A stretch of 64,000 nt of DNA, taken from assembly GCF_035222485.1 (NCBI RefSeq), contig NC_085925.1, forward strand, positions 1,240,001-1,304,000. The letters are read 5' to 3'. The position numbers were made by a program, and so were the translations under genes. The DNA is from Podospora pseudoanserina. Lineage: Eukaryota; Ascomycota; Sordariomycetes; Sordariales; Podosporaceae. The notes beneath the pieces are model-generated. The model had not been told where the DNA came from. It saw nothing but the letters and a program-made list of their open reading frames with translations, and ran no database searches. How positions within the stretch are numbered: position 1 is the stretch's first letter; each line of letters opens with the position of its first letter. Of this stretch, positions 42,519 to 54,424 are shown piece after piece.

Positions 42519-42845
42519 TCAATAGTACTCACTGAAATGACCAAAATCAACATCATACTCCAACCGCTCGAGATCCTCCGGATTCCCATTATAGCACCCA
42601 TCCCCATCGCAAACAACACCCTCGATCTTGCTCACGTCCCACTTTTGGAGAATGAGCCGGGTATTCTTGACGTCTTCGCAGCTGTGGGGGGGGAAGCCGG
42701 GGAAGAACAGCCAGAGGATCTCACCGCCGCTGCCGAGGTCGGTGCATTCGTAGATCCAGATGTCGGCTTTGGCGGTGGTGGCGAGGGTGGTGAGGGTGGT
42801 GAGGGTGGTGAGGGTGGTGAGGGTGGTGAGGGTGGTGAACTTCAT
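42519..42845 (-). CDS. small secreted cysteine-containing protein, effector-like
   Basis: A 108-residue frame with ATG at 42845. The first 27 residues form a signal peptide: MKF, then six TTL units, then ATTAKA with an AxA cleavage site before DIWIYEC. The TTL units are encoded by six perfect copies of a 9-bp repeat. The predicted mature part (~81 residues) is acidic with four cysteines (YECTD, HSCED, VVCDGDGC) and no known domain. An upstream in-frame ATG at 42941 would bury the signal sequence, so the later start is preferred. Size, secretion and cysteines resemble fungal small secreted proteins. Whether it is expressed is unknown. Confidence 0.6.
   Translation of the reverse strand: MKFTTLTTLTTLTTLTTLTTLATTAKADIWIYECTDLGSGGEILWLFFPGFPPHSCEDVKNTRLILQKWDVSKIEGVVCDGDGCYNGNPEDLERLEYDVDFGHFSEYY
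42783..42836. repeat. 9-bp tandem repeat, six perfect copies
   Basis: GAGGGTGGT repeated six times without error (54 bp). On the minus strand it encodes Thr-Thr-Leu units inside the signal peptide of the small secreted protein. Its unit of nine keeps frame whatever the copy number. Confidence 0.95.
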
Positions 42846-44663
42846 TTTGGAGGGTTTGGAGGGAGAAATGCACAACGGTTGTTCGTCTCCGGTGGTTGAG
42901 GGTTGAAGCTGATCGATGGCTGGTGAGTAGAGGAGGGACAAACGGCGGAACTTGTACCTCCCTCTTTATACCTGAGACGGGCGTTTGTTTGTGCCTCTCT
43001 GAGTTGATCAATAGTGAAATGGCAATATCCCATGTCTACCTAGTCTTAGTCTGTTGGTTCTGAGCCAAGTCAGCCAACGGTAAAATCGTACCACGATAGC
43101 CGCTGCGATCGACATGGTGAACTTCTAGTTTCGTGTCACCGCCGTGTGGATGGTGATTTGTTCGAGGAGAAGCTAGAAAGCAACTACCTAGGGGAGACGT
43201 ACAGCCGATGTTGTCATATTAACTATTTTGAAGACATTTAAAGTTCGAAAAATGATTCTCCATTCGGTGTTAGTAGGATTTTATGTCAAGGTTGATTCCA
43301 AGGAACGTGGAGATCTTACGTTTAAGGGCTAATACAACCATGTGAAGCCAAGCAGACGACGAGACGCTCTGATAGTACCATGCTCTCTCTCAATACACCC
43401 ATGAAATCTTCAAAATCCCCATAAAGTTACCTACATCCAAACATCTCCAGAGCCACGATCCCCCGGAAGAAAAGTTGACCATCAACCACAGCAGAAGACC
43501 AACATAGCGCCCCAATGGCGGAGAATTGCTATGTACATCAATATCTATCGTCGATCTTTAGGAGCAAGGTACAGAATGTGAAGTTCCTAAAGAGGCTTGT
43601 TTTCTCGATCCACTCTCTATGCTTGTTCTCAGTCGATACGTTGCGATGCCAAGGGCTGTTGGGTTCGATATGGGCAATTCGACGTCATCTCGAGACTATT
43701 GAACGAGGACACGCGATATGTTTGACTGGGACTTGAGTAAGAAAAGCATCGACAATGGCCGAAAACAATCGGAGATTTTGGGCATTGGCCATTTGGTTTA
43801 AGGCCTTTGAGTTTGACTTGTTCAGCTTGTTGGAAGGTGACAGATAAAAATGACAAACAGCTCAACGGTCATCCACACTTTGTTTGATTGTGGTGATGCG
43901 GCTACGAGAACCCGGTGGTTTTGGAGTCGAACATGGAAGCTCTCAGGGGTCGAGAGCAACCGAGGTTGGGGACATGCCCTCGGCCAGCAGGCTTACCGCT
44001 CGACCATTTGGCCGGTGCAACTGGTCCTTGTTGCAAGATGTGTGCGGGAAGAAATATATATACTGTCGTTAGGAAGGAGCAAGCTGTTGGCCTGACAGGT
44101 TCTCTGACAGCTTCATAACGACGATGTCGTGGCTGGGGCTGGCAAGGCAGGAGTCGTCGATCTTACCCTAACCTACCCAAACTGATACTAATGTATTTAG
44201 GAAAACCACGTAGGAGTTTGAAATCAAGAGGACATCACAAAATGGAATCATCGACCTGGTGTCTTGCTGAAAGAGAGGAAAATACCAAGTGTATGGCAAC
44301 AAGATGAAAGATAAATACCGTAATTGCAAACTCAGCGTAATATTTCACGACCGACAGCGGTCTTGGCATTTCCATTACATAAGCAGCACCCTGCACCCAG
44401 AACCCCGGTCCAAGCTTGCCTTGTTACATGCTGCGCCTTGAAGCTCCAGCATCATCCAGCCAACCTCCAACCAGCCGCCGCAACACCATCGAACCTGTCG
44501 TCGTCGTCAGGAACATCAACGATTAATACCACCCCCGAAACGACCATCATCGCCATTCGATCAACAAAATTTCACTTCCAATTGAAACACCACCCTTACC
44601 TACCCTTCCAAATCGCGCAGCACCAGCACCCCTCCTCCCCGTCAACGAAACCAAACATTCACC
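42846..44663. other. 1.8-kb intergenic region
   Basis: No convincing gene on either strand; frames are under 85 codons apart from one running into the V-ATPase start. Contains the promoter of the secreted protein and of the V-ATPase subunit e gene; the right 250 bp is a C/A-rich leader. Confidence 0.4.
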
Positions 44664-45044
44664 ATGGCCAACGGGTACGTCCCTTCCCACCCCCAACATT
44701 TACCCCCAAACCACCCGCAACAACAATGTTATTGCGCAAATAGCTAACCACCACCCCAAACAGATGGAGCATCTTCATCGGCCTAGCCATCATTCTCGCA
44801 ATGTGCACCGCTGCCTGGGTCTTTGCCCCCAAGGGTGAGAACCAAGTGTACGTCTTCCCCCTCCTCACCCCCCACCCTCCCAACCTCCAACTAACCTTCT
44901 CTCCCCCACAGCCTCTGGCGCTCCTCCCTCATCCTCGCCTTCGTCAGCTGCTACCTCATGTGGGCCATCACCTTCCTCGCCCAGCTTCACCCCCTCATCG
45001 AGCCGAGACGGTCCGACATTCGCAAGGAGTTTGTCCACCATTAG
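44664..45044 (+). CDS. vma9: V-type proton ATPase subunit e
   Basis: A 75-residue membrane protein of the Vo sector, needed for V-ATPase assembly and acidification of vacuoles. Join 44664-44674, 44764-44847, 44912-45044 (introns 89 and 64 bp). The first coding exon is only 11 nt (MAN plus two bases of Gly). The protein has two membrane segments: WSIFIGLAIILAMCTAAWVF and LWRSSLILAFVSCYLMWAI, then TFLAQLHPLIEPRRSDIR. These match the conserved ATP synthase subunit H/Vma9 family. The gene is easily missed because no exon exceeds 45 codons. Confidence 0.92.
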
Positions 45045-45482
45045 ACCACATAACCATAAGCTACAACGAGATGGCACATACAAAACAGATGCAAGCCTCA
45101 ACACGAGGCTAAAACTATAGGCGGCGAGCAATAGGACGATGATGACGAAGAAGAAGAAGGGGGAGGTTATTGGCATTGTTGTACGAATACCCACGGCACG
45201 GCATTCATAAACAGATTCATTTTTTGGGGCTGGCGTTTATTTGTTTTCTTTTGCTTTTTGGGCGGCGGTTATAGGACGAACCAGGGGGGACGGGAATGAA
45301 TCAAGCCTTGATAATGGAGGCTTTTGGGAAGAATGACGGCTGGAATTTGTACATTTCGCAAGCGGGCAAGCCCTTCGGAGGCTTAATATCATGAACATGG
45401 GGCACACGTCTTTTCCATCAATCCATGTGATAAATACCCAAAAGTCAACGCTTTATTACTTTTACCGAAAAACACTCCCCCT
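45045..45482. other. intergenic between convergent genes
   Basis: About 0.44 kb, 3' flanks of the V-ATPase subunit e and ARV1 genes; no gene seen. Confidence 0.35.
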
Positions 45483-46468
45483 TTATCCCACAGCCAACCT
45501 CCCCGCCCAATCTTTTAGATACCCCAATAGCACCCCCAACTCCCCTAACCCCCGTCCATCACCCCCCATTATCTGGCCCCCTTCCGTCCCTGCCGTCCAA
45601 GAATCCACCCCTTCTAACCCGGCAGCCCACAGCACCACCCTCCCCATCGCCCATCTACTTAGCGCCCCTGCCATGGCCAAGAACGCGGCAACGCCGTAGC
45701 TGCAGTCGAGCAATATCTTCAACGCCTCGACATTATTAGCCACCACCGCCCACCCTAGCGACCTGGCCGCGGCGGGAACGTCATATTCCCATATGACCAT
45801 CAGAATAGGGAAGAGCTTCGTAGAAGAAGAGACGAGAAGGGCCGTGGAGACAGAGTTTGGACGGGGATACCGGGGTAGGATGCCGAGGAAGGGGAGGGGT
45901 GAGAAGCGGGAGGAGGTGAGGAAGCGGATGGATAGGTGGAAGGAGAGGGTTGTTAGGGTGCAGAGTAATACTGTTATCGGCATCATCAGCATGACTGATT
46001 GTTGGGGAATTGATGGGGACACAGACGGAAAAAGACGTATTGAGTAACAATGGGGCGTTCTGCCAGGCCCTCGGTGTCACTGCTCTGCCTTTCGATCCTA
46101 GCCCAGGTGAGGTAGACGTCAAATAGCAGTAACAAAACCCCTAACCGGACGATGCTCGGGGCGAAGGCGTCTTCTTCTTTTTTGGGGTGGTCGGGATCGG
46201 AGGGGTCGGAGGAGGGGGTGTTCATCAGTGTGTTGTGGAGTAAATGTCGGTACACCTGCGGTTTTATGAGGACTAAATCGATGAATAGCACCACAAAGTC
46301 GTGCTCGACGTATTTGTCGCAGAACCGCCCGCAGTTCTTGCAGACGGTGAGCCGGATGTTGTGGCCGCCCGAGGCGGAGGGCTTGTTGGTGGTGGAGGAG
46401 GTGTTGCTCGTTCCGCCCTCGCGCCAGAGGGTTTTCACTGGGTGGCGGCATTCGATGCAGATTGGCAT
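45483..46468 (-). CDS. arv1: ARV1-family sterol/lipid homeostasis protein
   Basis: ARV1 is an ER membrane protein that affects sterol distribution and GPI-anchor synthesis. Complement of 46468-46027 and 45970-45483 (56-bp intron) gives 309 residues. The N-terminal zinc-ribbon homology domain carries CIECRHPV and CKNCGRFCDKYVEHD, followed directly by the conserved FVVLFIDLVLIKPQVYRHLL. Further membrane segments appear in the second exon (FLMLM-free junction, LLLCTLTTLSFHLSIRFL). The donor GTCTGT is weak, but it is the choice that restores the family reading YVFFLLLCTL. A nearer acceptor would leave an intron of only 32 bp. C-terminal segments (AVVANNVEALKILLDCSYGVA) also fit. Confidence 0.92.
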
Positions 46469-46941
46469 GGTTGCGACTGAGAGGTGGTTATCGTGACATT
46501 TGAAAGGTTGTGTATAAAGGCAAGGGGTGCGCCGTGATGCACCGGTTTGTCGTCGTGTAGGAATATTGAATGCGATGGGGAACTGATGATGCTTGATGGT
46601 GGTTTGAATGATGGACAGTCGTGATGCGCCCCGATAAGGGTTCTTATCAATGACGCAGCTACTCCAGGCATGCGCAGGGAAGCTGGCTGTTGGAAGTGCG
46701 ACCCCCTGAATGAACCCTGATGGTCAACCTAGACCCACGCACTTGTCAGAGAGAAAAGAGAATGATCCAAAAATCTATTTTGATCCAATAAATCCAACAC
46801 GCTGCGCCAATTCTTGCTATATACCCTAAACAAGCATTCAAAAGAACAGAAAACAACAACCAGCAATCCGCAATGAAGGGCTCAACCTACGCAATGCACC
46901 ACTTGCCAAATTCAAACCCCACTTCCTGAGCTACAGAGATC
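46469..46941. other. intergenic: ARV1 promoter and LysM gene 3' flank
   Basis: About 0.47 kb without a gene. Confidence 0.35.
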
Positions 46942-48825
46942 CTAATCAGCCTTCTTACTCACTCCCCTCCCCCTCAGTGCAGCTGCCTCTCCAAAACTCC
47001 TCCCTGATGGGCCAGCAACAGCCGGACTGCCCAAAGTCCCCCCAAAATTCGGGTCATGCCACCCTCTCCCGTCATCATCACTTCCAGTGTTCTCCAATTC
47101 TATCAGATCACCCTGTCCGTTACTCCCTCCATGCATCCCGCTCACCCGCCTCGGTCCCAGAATAGGCGTGACGTTCCCCGATTTTGCAAGTTCGACACCT
47201 TTCTCGATAGCGCCTCTCAGCCAGGTTTCCACAGCAAGAGCCGCCTTGTCAAGACCTGTCCCTTGTCTGCTCATAGCGGAGGTGTCCTGGCCCTCTCCAA
47301 ACGGGCTCTCCGCAATGGTAACCGGCGCATTAGCATCGTTGGTGAAGCCAAACCGAGCCCTTTCCATGCCCATGGCCGACATGGAAGGCAAAGAGTCAAA
47401 GTTGAATCCGGGAACATTCTTCTTAGCCCAATCGTTGAGAGGGTCTTTTTGTGGCCCAGGGGCTCGCACATTTCTGCCGAGCGAGCCTACACCTCCTGGA
47501 CGGCGCATCCATGCCGGTCGGGGATCGTTATCGCTGGTGGTAGCTGTCGAGTTTGATCGGGTGGGTAGGTTTCCATGAGAGGATGCAATCGGAGAACGGG
47601 TGGACAACAGCGAAGGGCGCCGAGAAGAGGGACTTTTTGGGCTTCCAATATTTGGCTCAGAAACACTGGTGTTGGGGGCATCAACTGAAGCTCGAGGCGT
47701 TGACAAAGATGACATGGTGTGAGTGCTTTTCTTCCTGCGAGGAGGAAAGTACCCAAGCGACCTCCGAGAAACTCTGGCAACTTCGACTGGGTGAGGATGG
47801 GAATCGATTGATACCCACCGTACATGGGTCCATGGCCGGTCGTCGTCGCCTGACTGTGATTGTTGTTCCAGCTGGTTACTATTTCCTGGATTCGAGAAAA
47901 AGTCGCCTCCATTGGTTGGCTGTCCCCATGGATCTGTTGTGTCTGGTGTTCGTGCCAACAGGTCAACCTTCGCTACTGGGTCGACTGGTGTTTCACAAGT
48001 CTTGCCCCTGACCTCACACGCATCCACCGGCATCATCAAATATTTCCTGACCTGGATTCCATCTCTTGACCAGAGCCCGTTGGCCTTTCGAAAAGCATCC
48101 TCTTGACATCTGTATTTTAGTACCACCCCGGCATACGTGTCTGTTGGTTGGACATGGTGAATGTAAACCAAGTGTTCCTCCGTTTCGTCATTCAATACTG
48201 TCCTGCGCAAATCCTCATCCGACCCCTTCTTCTTGAACTTTCTACCAAAATCCAAACCCCCATTCACACCTTCGTGGCTTTCAAGAATACTAGCAGTCCT
48301 CATCGCTTTCAGTCTGGCATCCCTCTTGGCCAATGTTCCAGTGCCAATCTCGTCGGAGCGGGGTCTGGTCTCACCTGGCGGCGCGGGGCCCCATGTGTTT
48401 GTGGCATCACCTCGACCGCCGCCTTGCCCCCCCTTTGCCCTGTTCCCGTTTGTTTGTGGTCGGTGCGACTCTCCGTTGATAAAAGACTCCCCGCCTGCAA
48501 TCAATGTGGTGGCAAGGTTCTGGACCGAGGCCCAGCTTGGCGCCCAAGTGCCTCCTAACAAACCCGCGCCTTGTCCTGAACTTCCTTTTGTGTTGGGACG
48601 ATTCCGCGCAACTTCTGTTCTTGCATCATTTCTGCCTGTTACTGAGCCAATATGTGCGGCGGGAATCGGAGTCGCACCACGGCTGGTAGACCGACTGGAA
48701 GAGTTGTCGGGGTCGTCTTTGTAACTGGCTTGGCGCCGGTTTCGTGGCCGAATAGAGCTGGAGTCGGAATCCCGGGAGGCGGCGGGCAGCAGTGTGCTCG
48801 AAGAGGCCCGCTGCGAGGGGTTCAT
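46942..48825 (-). CDS. intracellular LysM-domain protein
   Basis: A single-exon 627-residue protein, start ATG at 48825. It is mostly low-complexity Ser/Arg/Gly-rich sequence with one LysM-like module at about 220-268 (EEHLVYIHHVQPTDTYAGVVLKYRC, FRKANGLWSRDGIQVRKYLMMP). No signal peptide or membrane segment is visible, so it is not a secreted chitin-binding effector. It resembles the conserved fungal family of large cytoplasmic LysM proteins of unknown function. The C-terminal region contains a folded-looking stretch (DKAALAVETWLRGAIEKGVELAKSG). The gene diverges from SMC2. Confidence 0.85.
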   Translation of the reverse strand: MNPSQRASSSTLLPAASRDSDSSSIRPRNRRQASYKDDPDNSSSRSTSRGATPIPAAHIGSVTGRNDARTEVARNRPNTKGSSGQGAGLLGGTWAPSWASVQNLATTLIAGGESFINGESHRPQTNGNRAKGGQGGGRGDATNTWGPAPPGETRPRSDEIGTGTLAKRDARLKAMRTASILESHEGVNGGLDFGRKFKKKGSDEDLRRTVLNDETEEHLVYIHHVQPTDTYAGVVLKYRCQEDAFRKANGLWSRDGIQVRKYLMMPVDACEVRGKTCETPVDPVAKVDLLARTPDTTDPWGQPTNGGDFFSNPGNSNQLEQQSQSGDDDRPWTHVRWVSIDSHPHPVEVARVSRRSLGYFPPRRKKSTHTMSSLSTPRASVDAPNTSVSEPNIGSPKSPSSRRPSLLSTRSPIASSHGNLPTRSNSTATTSDNDPRPAWMRRPGGVGSLGRNVRAPGPQKDPLNDWAKKNVPGFNFDSLPSMSAMGMERARFGFTNDANAPVTIAESPFGEGQDTSAMSRQGTGLDKAALAVETWLRGAIEKGVELAKSGNVTPILGPRRVSGMHGGSNGQGDLIELENTGSDDDGRGWHDPNFGGTLGSPAVAGPSGRSFGEAAALRGRGVSKKAD

Positions 48826-50089
48826 TGCATCGGGTATCGCTCCGGTGAAGCCGCTGCTGCTGCTAACCTCGACGATGCGCCGCGATGACGGTATAAGAGA
48901 TAGGGCATGGAATTATGACTGGAACTGTGGAACCATTGAGTTGCGGCGAAAGGTGAATACAGTCGTATCAGCTCAACGGACGACTGCAGGACGTTGGGGG
49001 ACGATGTTGTTCAGGCGGTGGTTGGAATTGCAGCGACCTGTCCTTGATCTGTGACGCCGAAGGCCCAAAAGCAAACCCGCTAAGTCTCAATTAATTAATT
49101 AAGCCGTGGCCTGGTAGCGGATGCATTTGGTGAAGAGATCGTGAGAAAGACGGTGGCGCATGGAGAAATATCTCGGCCGGTACAAGGGAGAGTTCCTGTT
49201 CGCGCACATTCAGCAGCAAGGCGTCTCTTCGTTGCTGTGAGAGACGGAGAGATGCTGCGGTGGGAGGTGATGGGTTGTGTCAGCCAGGTTCCCCCCTCGG
49301 ACCACTGCGTTCCAGCGTTCCTAGCCACTGCGCCGGGGCCACCCCTGCGAAGTCGTTCGTTTGACCAGAGTGGCCAATCAGTGCCAAGGATCACCCAACG
49401 GCATCAAGTGCCTTGGACCTCACCTCTACCGGGGCATGACTTACACGACTGCGATCTCTCTTCCCTCCGGCTACTTTTCAGTCCCTGATATCTATGAAAA
49501 TAACCTCCATAGCCACAAGGAAACATGTTTGTCTTCTATCATGTCAGGCCGACAAAGCTCTTCTACTCAAGCCTCACGCTTGCTCTTCTTATTCATGCCC
49601 ACCATCCACCGAGCAGGTCCACACACGTTTCAGCCAATCTTGTTTATGAGGAGAATCCAAATTATGTTGATATTCCGATGTACTACTCTACTGCCGGCAA
49701 ATTCATAGTCTCTCCTACCCTAGGACAATATCTCTCAAATATCCTTCTATCAGGCGCCCAAATCATCGGCCAGCAACATGCACTTATTCATTATCAAAAC
49801 AAGGACGTAAGTTCCGGATAACTGCATCCTCCATAGAACACGCCAAGATTCTACACACTGACCACCCTCCCCTCTAATGGGTGGGGTTGATTGGAAGCTG
49901 ACAGTTGCAAGTGCGGGGCGACACCCTGAGGAAAGTAAACAAATATTCTTGTGTTTTTGCGGAGCGACCGCGGCGTGACCTGATTTGACGAACTCTCGAT
50001 TTGCGACAACGACGACATTTTCTCCTCCCGACAATACCTGACCATCACCAGCGGGCATCGGGGATTTCTGCATACAAATCAACGCCACC
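48826..50089. promoter_or_regulatory. 1.26-kb divergent intergenic region (LysM gene / SMC2)
   Basis: Holds both promoters. An AATTAATTAATTAA run lies at ~49089-49102. Frames of up to 115 codons on the plus strand (49141-49708) have no motif and no support. The SMC2 start context is GCCACCATGAGG. Confidence 0.4.
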
Positions 50090-53000
50090 ATGAGGGTGAC
50101 GGAACTAATTATCGATGTGAGTTTCACCGCCCAGGCTTTCTCTTGCTTGTCGTTGCTCTCCAACATTGGGCACCGCTAACCAGTTGTCGCATCACCAAAA
50201 CAACAGGGCTTCAAGTCCTACGCCGTCCGTACCGTAATCTCGGGCTGGGACGAATCCTTCAACTCCATCACCGGCCTCAACGGCTCGGGAAAATCCAATA
50301 TCCTCGACGCCATCTGCTTTGTCCTCGGCATCACCCACCTCTCCACCGTCCGCGCGCAAAACCTCCAGGATCTCATCTACAAGCGCGGCCAGGCCGGCGT
50401 GACAAAGGCCAGCGTCACCATTGTGTTCGACAACAAAGACAAGAAGCGATCGCCCATCGGCTTCGAGGAATACGCCACCATTTCGGTAACGCGACAGATC
50501 GTGCTGGGGGGCACGACGAAATACCTGATCAATGGCCACCGCGCGCAGCAGCAAACGGTGCAGAACCTGTTTCAGAGTGTACAGCTCAACATCAACAACC
50601 CCAACTTCTTGATTATGCAAGGTCGGATTACAAAGGTGCTGAACATGAAGGCGGTGGAGATTCTGGCCATGATTGAGGAGGCGGCGGGGACGAGGATGTT
50701 TGAGGATAGGAGGGATAAGGCGTTCAAGACGATGGCGAAGAAGGATCTGAAGCTGCAGGAGATTACAGAGCTGCTGCGGGATGAGATTGAGCCAAAGTTG
50801 GAGAAGCTGAGGACGGAGAAGAGGGCGTTTTTGGACTTTCAGCAGACACAGAATGATCTCGAGAGGTTAACGAGGATAGTGGTGGCGCATGACTATGTCG
50901 TGTGTCAGGAAAAGCTGAAGCAGTCGGGGTCGGATCTAGAGGCGAAGAAGCAACGGCAGAAGGATCTGGAGGCTTCGGCGGAGAGGTTGAAGAGCGAGAT
51001 TTCACATTTGGAAGAGGATGTGGAAAGAGTAAAGGCGCAGAGGGATAAGGAGTTGAGGAAAGGAGGAAAGGCGCAGGCGCTGGAGGAGGCGGTCAAGAAG
51101 TACTCGAACGAGCTTGTACGGCTAGCTACGGTGATCGACCTGAAGCGGACCAGTCTGGCGGAGGAGGAGGAAAGAAAGATTCAGGCTGAGAAGGCTGTTA
51201 CCGAGCTGGAGGCGACACTGCAGGAAAAGACCAAGGCGTATGAGAAGACCAAGGCTAAATACGACACAGCGAAGGATGCGGTGGAAAAGCAGAGTCAGGA
51301 GGTGGAATCCAAAGAGGAACTGCTACAGACGCTGCAAACCGGTGTTGCATCCAAGGAAGGCCAGGAGAGTGGTTATCAGGGTCAATTACAAGATGCGAGG
51401 AACCGGGTGACTGCTGCTACGACGGAGCAGGAGCAGGCCAAGATCAAGATTGCGCATTTGGAGAAGCGGATAAAGGAGGAGGAACCGCGAGCAAAGAAGG
51501 CCAAAGAGGCAAACGCTGGGCTGTTGAACGAGTTGGAAGGGCTCAAGGTGCAGGCTCAGAGGCTGGAAAAGGAGCTGGGCAAGCTTGGGTTCCAACCAGG
51601 GTCAGAAGGCGAGCTGTACAAACAGGAAAGCCAGCTCCAACAGATTATTCGCAATCTGCGCCAAGAGTCGGACGCTCTGAAGCGCAAGGTTGCCAATATT
51701 GACTTCAACTATGCGGATCCAGTGCCAAACTTTGATCGCTCCAAGGTCAAGGGTTTGGTGGCTCAGCTGTTCACTCTCGACAAGCAGTTCATTCAGGCTG
51801 GTACGGCTCTGGAGATTTGCGCTGGCGGTCGTCTCTACAACGTTGTTGTGGATACTGAGGTTACTGGTACACAGCTCCTACAGGGCGGTAGGTTGCGGAA
51901 GCGCGTTACCATCATTCCCCTAAACAAGATTGCTGCGTTCAAGGCCTCTGCTCAGACAGTTGCCACGGCGCAAAAAATCTGCCCGGGGAGGGTCGACTTG
52001 GCTTTGTCTCTTGTCGGTTATGACGAGGAGGTCTCGAGGGCGATGGAGTACGTCTTTGGCAACACGCTCATTTGCGCGGATGCCGAGACTGCCAAGAAGG
52101 TGACTTTCGACCCCAACGTCAGGATGCGCAGTATTACTCTCGAAGGCGATGCCTATGACCCCTCGGGTACCCTTTCCGGCGGCAGCGCTCCCAACTCCAG
52201 CGGTGTCTTGGTGACCCTGCAAAAGCTCAACGAGATCACCAGACAGCTCAAGGAAGCCGAGGCCAACTTGGGCTTGCTTCATAATCACATCGCCCGTGAG
52301 AAGTCCAAGCTCGACCAGGCCAAGAAGATCAAGCAGGAGCTCGACCTCAAGTCCCACGAGATCAAGCTTGCCGAGGAGCAAATCAGCGGAAACTCTGCTT
52401 CGTCCATCATCCAGGATGTCCAAAACATGAAGGAGACGATTGGCCAGCTCAAGGAGTCTATTGTCGAGGCTAAGCAGCGACAGGTGGAGGCCTTGGCTGA
52501 CGTCAAGCGCATCGAGAAGGACATGAAGGACTTTGACAACAACAAGGACGGTAAACTGGAGGAACTGCAGAAAACGGTCAACAGCCTCCGTGCTTCGGTC
52601 GCCAAGATGCAAACCTCGCTCAAGACTTTGCAGAAAGAGCTGCAAAACGCCCAGCTCGACTCTGAGCAAGTCTCTGCTGACTTGGCCGCCGCCAGGGAGC
52701 AAGTGCAGGAGATTGATCTGGCTATTGCCTCGCAGCAGGAGGAACTCACCGCCCTGGCCTCCAAGGCTGAAACGATCAAGACCACCCATGACGAAGCCCA
52801 GTCCGAACTTGATGCGGAAAGGCGGAAACTCTCCGTGTTTGACTCGGAGCTCAAGTCTCTTGAACAGGCCACCCGCTCCAAGACCTCGCGCATTGCCGAG
52901 GAGAAGCTTGAGCTTCAGAAGTTGGGCCATCAGATTGAGAAATTCGGCAAGGAGTCACAGTCTGCACTGGCGCATATCCAAGCCTTGGAAAAGGAACACG

Positions 53001-53775
53001 AGTGGATCCCCGACGCAAAGGATCAGTTTGGTCGTCCCGGCACGCCCTATGATTTTAGGGGACAGAATTCTAATATTTCAGAGCTGAAGGCCACGGAGAG
53101 GAACCTGAGGGAGAGGAGCCAGGGGTTGAGGAAGAAGATCAACCCCAAGGTGATGAACATGATCGACAGCGTGGAGAAGAAGGAGGTGGCGCTGAAGCAC
53201 ATGATGAAGACGGTGATGAGGGACAAGAGAAAGATTGAGGAGACGATTGTGAGTCTGGATGACTATAAGAAGAGGGCGTTGGAGGAGACGTGGAGGAAGG
53301 TGAATGGGGACTTTGGGGCCATTTTCGAGGAGCTCCTCCCGGGGTCTTTTGCGAAATTAGACCCGCCAGAAGGGAAGACGATTAGTGATGGGTTGGAGGT
53401 GAAGGTTTGTCTTGGGAAGGTGTGGAAGGAGAGTCTGACGGAGTTGTCGGGTGGTCAGAGGTATGTATTCTTTTTGGTATGAAACGGGATGTGTGCTGAC
53501 GGAACATTAGATCGCTCATTGCACTTAGTCTGATCATGGCGCTGCTGCAGTTTAAGCCGGCGCCGATGTATATTTTGGATGAGGTTGACGCCGCGTTGGA
53601 TTTGTCGCATACGCAGAACATTGGAAGGCTGATCAAGACGAGGTTCAAGGGGAGTCAGTTTATTGTTGTGAGCTTGAAGGATGGGATGTTTCAGAATGCG
53701 AATAGGATTTTTAAGACGAGGTTTAGTGAGGGGACTAGTATGGTGCAGGCTTTGACGCCGGCGGATTTGAGGTGA
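50090..53775 (+). CDS. smc2: SMC2, condensin ATPase subunit
   Basis: SMC2 pairs with SMC4 in condensin to compact mitotic chromosomes. Join 50090-50116, 50207-53460, 53511-53775 (introns 90 and 50 bp) gives 1181 residues, the expected size. Exon 1 encodes only MRVTELIID, joined to [11 protein letters not shown]. Walker A is GLNGSGKSN (~33-41). [18 protein letters not shown] and [41 protein letters not shown] are diagnostic for the SMC2 branch. Long coiled coils flank a hinge (~520-660). The signature [14 protein letters not shown] is split by the last intron, and Walker B is [12 protein letters not shown]. All ATPase motifs are intact. Confidence 0.97.
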
Positions 53776-54424
53776 GAAGTGTGTTTATGAATGAGGATGG
53801 GATGGATATTTGGAGTTTGGGAGGGCGGGGTGGGAAAGCATGGATGGCTGGATACAAAGGGATGGATGGGTTGCTTTTTGTTTGTTTGGTTTTCTGTTTG
53901 TTGATATAGGGATGGGAGTGGTAGATATGATGAATGACTTTTCAAGTTGTACACGATATTATAGTATGTGTGAGTTTGGCCGTGGTTGTGTTTAGTGGGA
54001 TACATTGTATTTTGTCTTGATTGTCATTTCGTTGGTGTGTCTACGTTGTTGACTGCAAATAATCATAGGACAGGCTATATTCCTTCGTCTGAACTCCCGT
54101 CTGCAGCATATATGTGTTGGGTTTATGTAGGTAAACAACGTGATGTAACCGACTGACAAATGTCAGCTGTCTTTGGGTGGAAGTTGGCAGAGGCAAAGCG
54201 GCTTTGTCTGTGAAGTGATTGTCTTATATTATTACACAAAATCTACTCTGCATATACAAGGAACTTTTGTCTCTCTGTCCCCATCTATCCCCTGTTCTTG
54301 CCAATATCCAGATCGCCTCATGATTCTATATATCTTCTCCGCCGCCTCTCACACCATCCTCCCCAACTGACTCTCTCTATCATCACCCACTCTCCCTCTC
54401 CTCTCAATCAGTGCCCAGGCTCTC
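53776..54424. other. intergenic between convergent genes
   Basis: About 0.65 kb between the SMC2 and MOSC gene ends; no gene seen. Confidence 0.35.

Noticed and set aside
42783-42836. CRISPR-like regular repeat
   Set aside because: Units are 9 bp with no spacers, inside a coding frame of a eukaryote; an ordinary minisatellite.
44324-44743. 139-codon frame overlapping the V-ATPase subunit e start
   Set aside because: It lies in the leader and first intron of the V-ATPase gene and reads as T/P/S low complexity.
48148-48724. Overlapping plus-strand frames of 136-163 codons
   Set aside because: Antisense to the LysM gene, with no recognisable domain.
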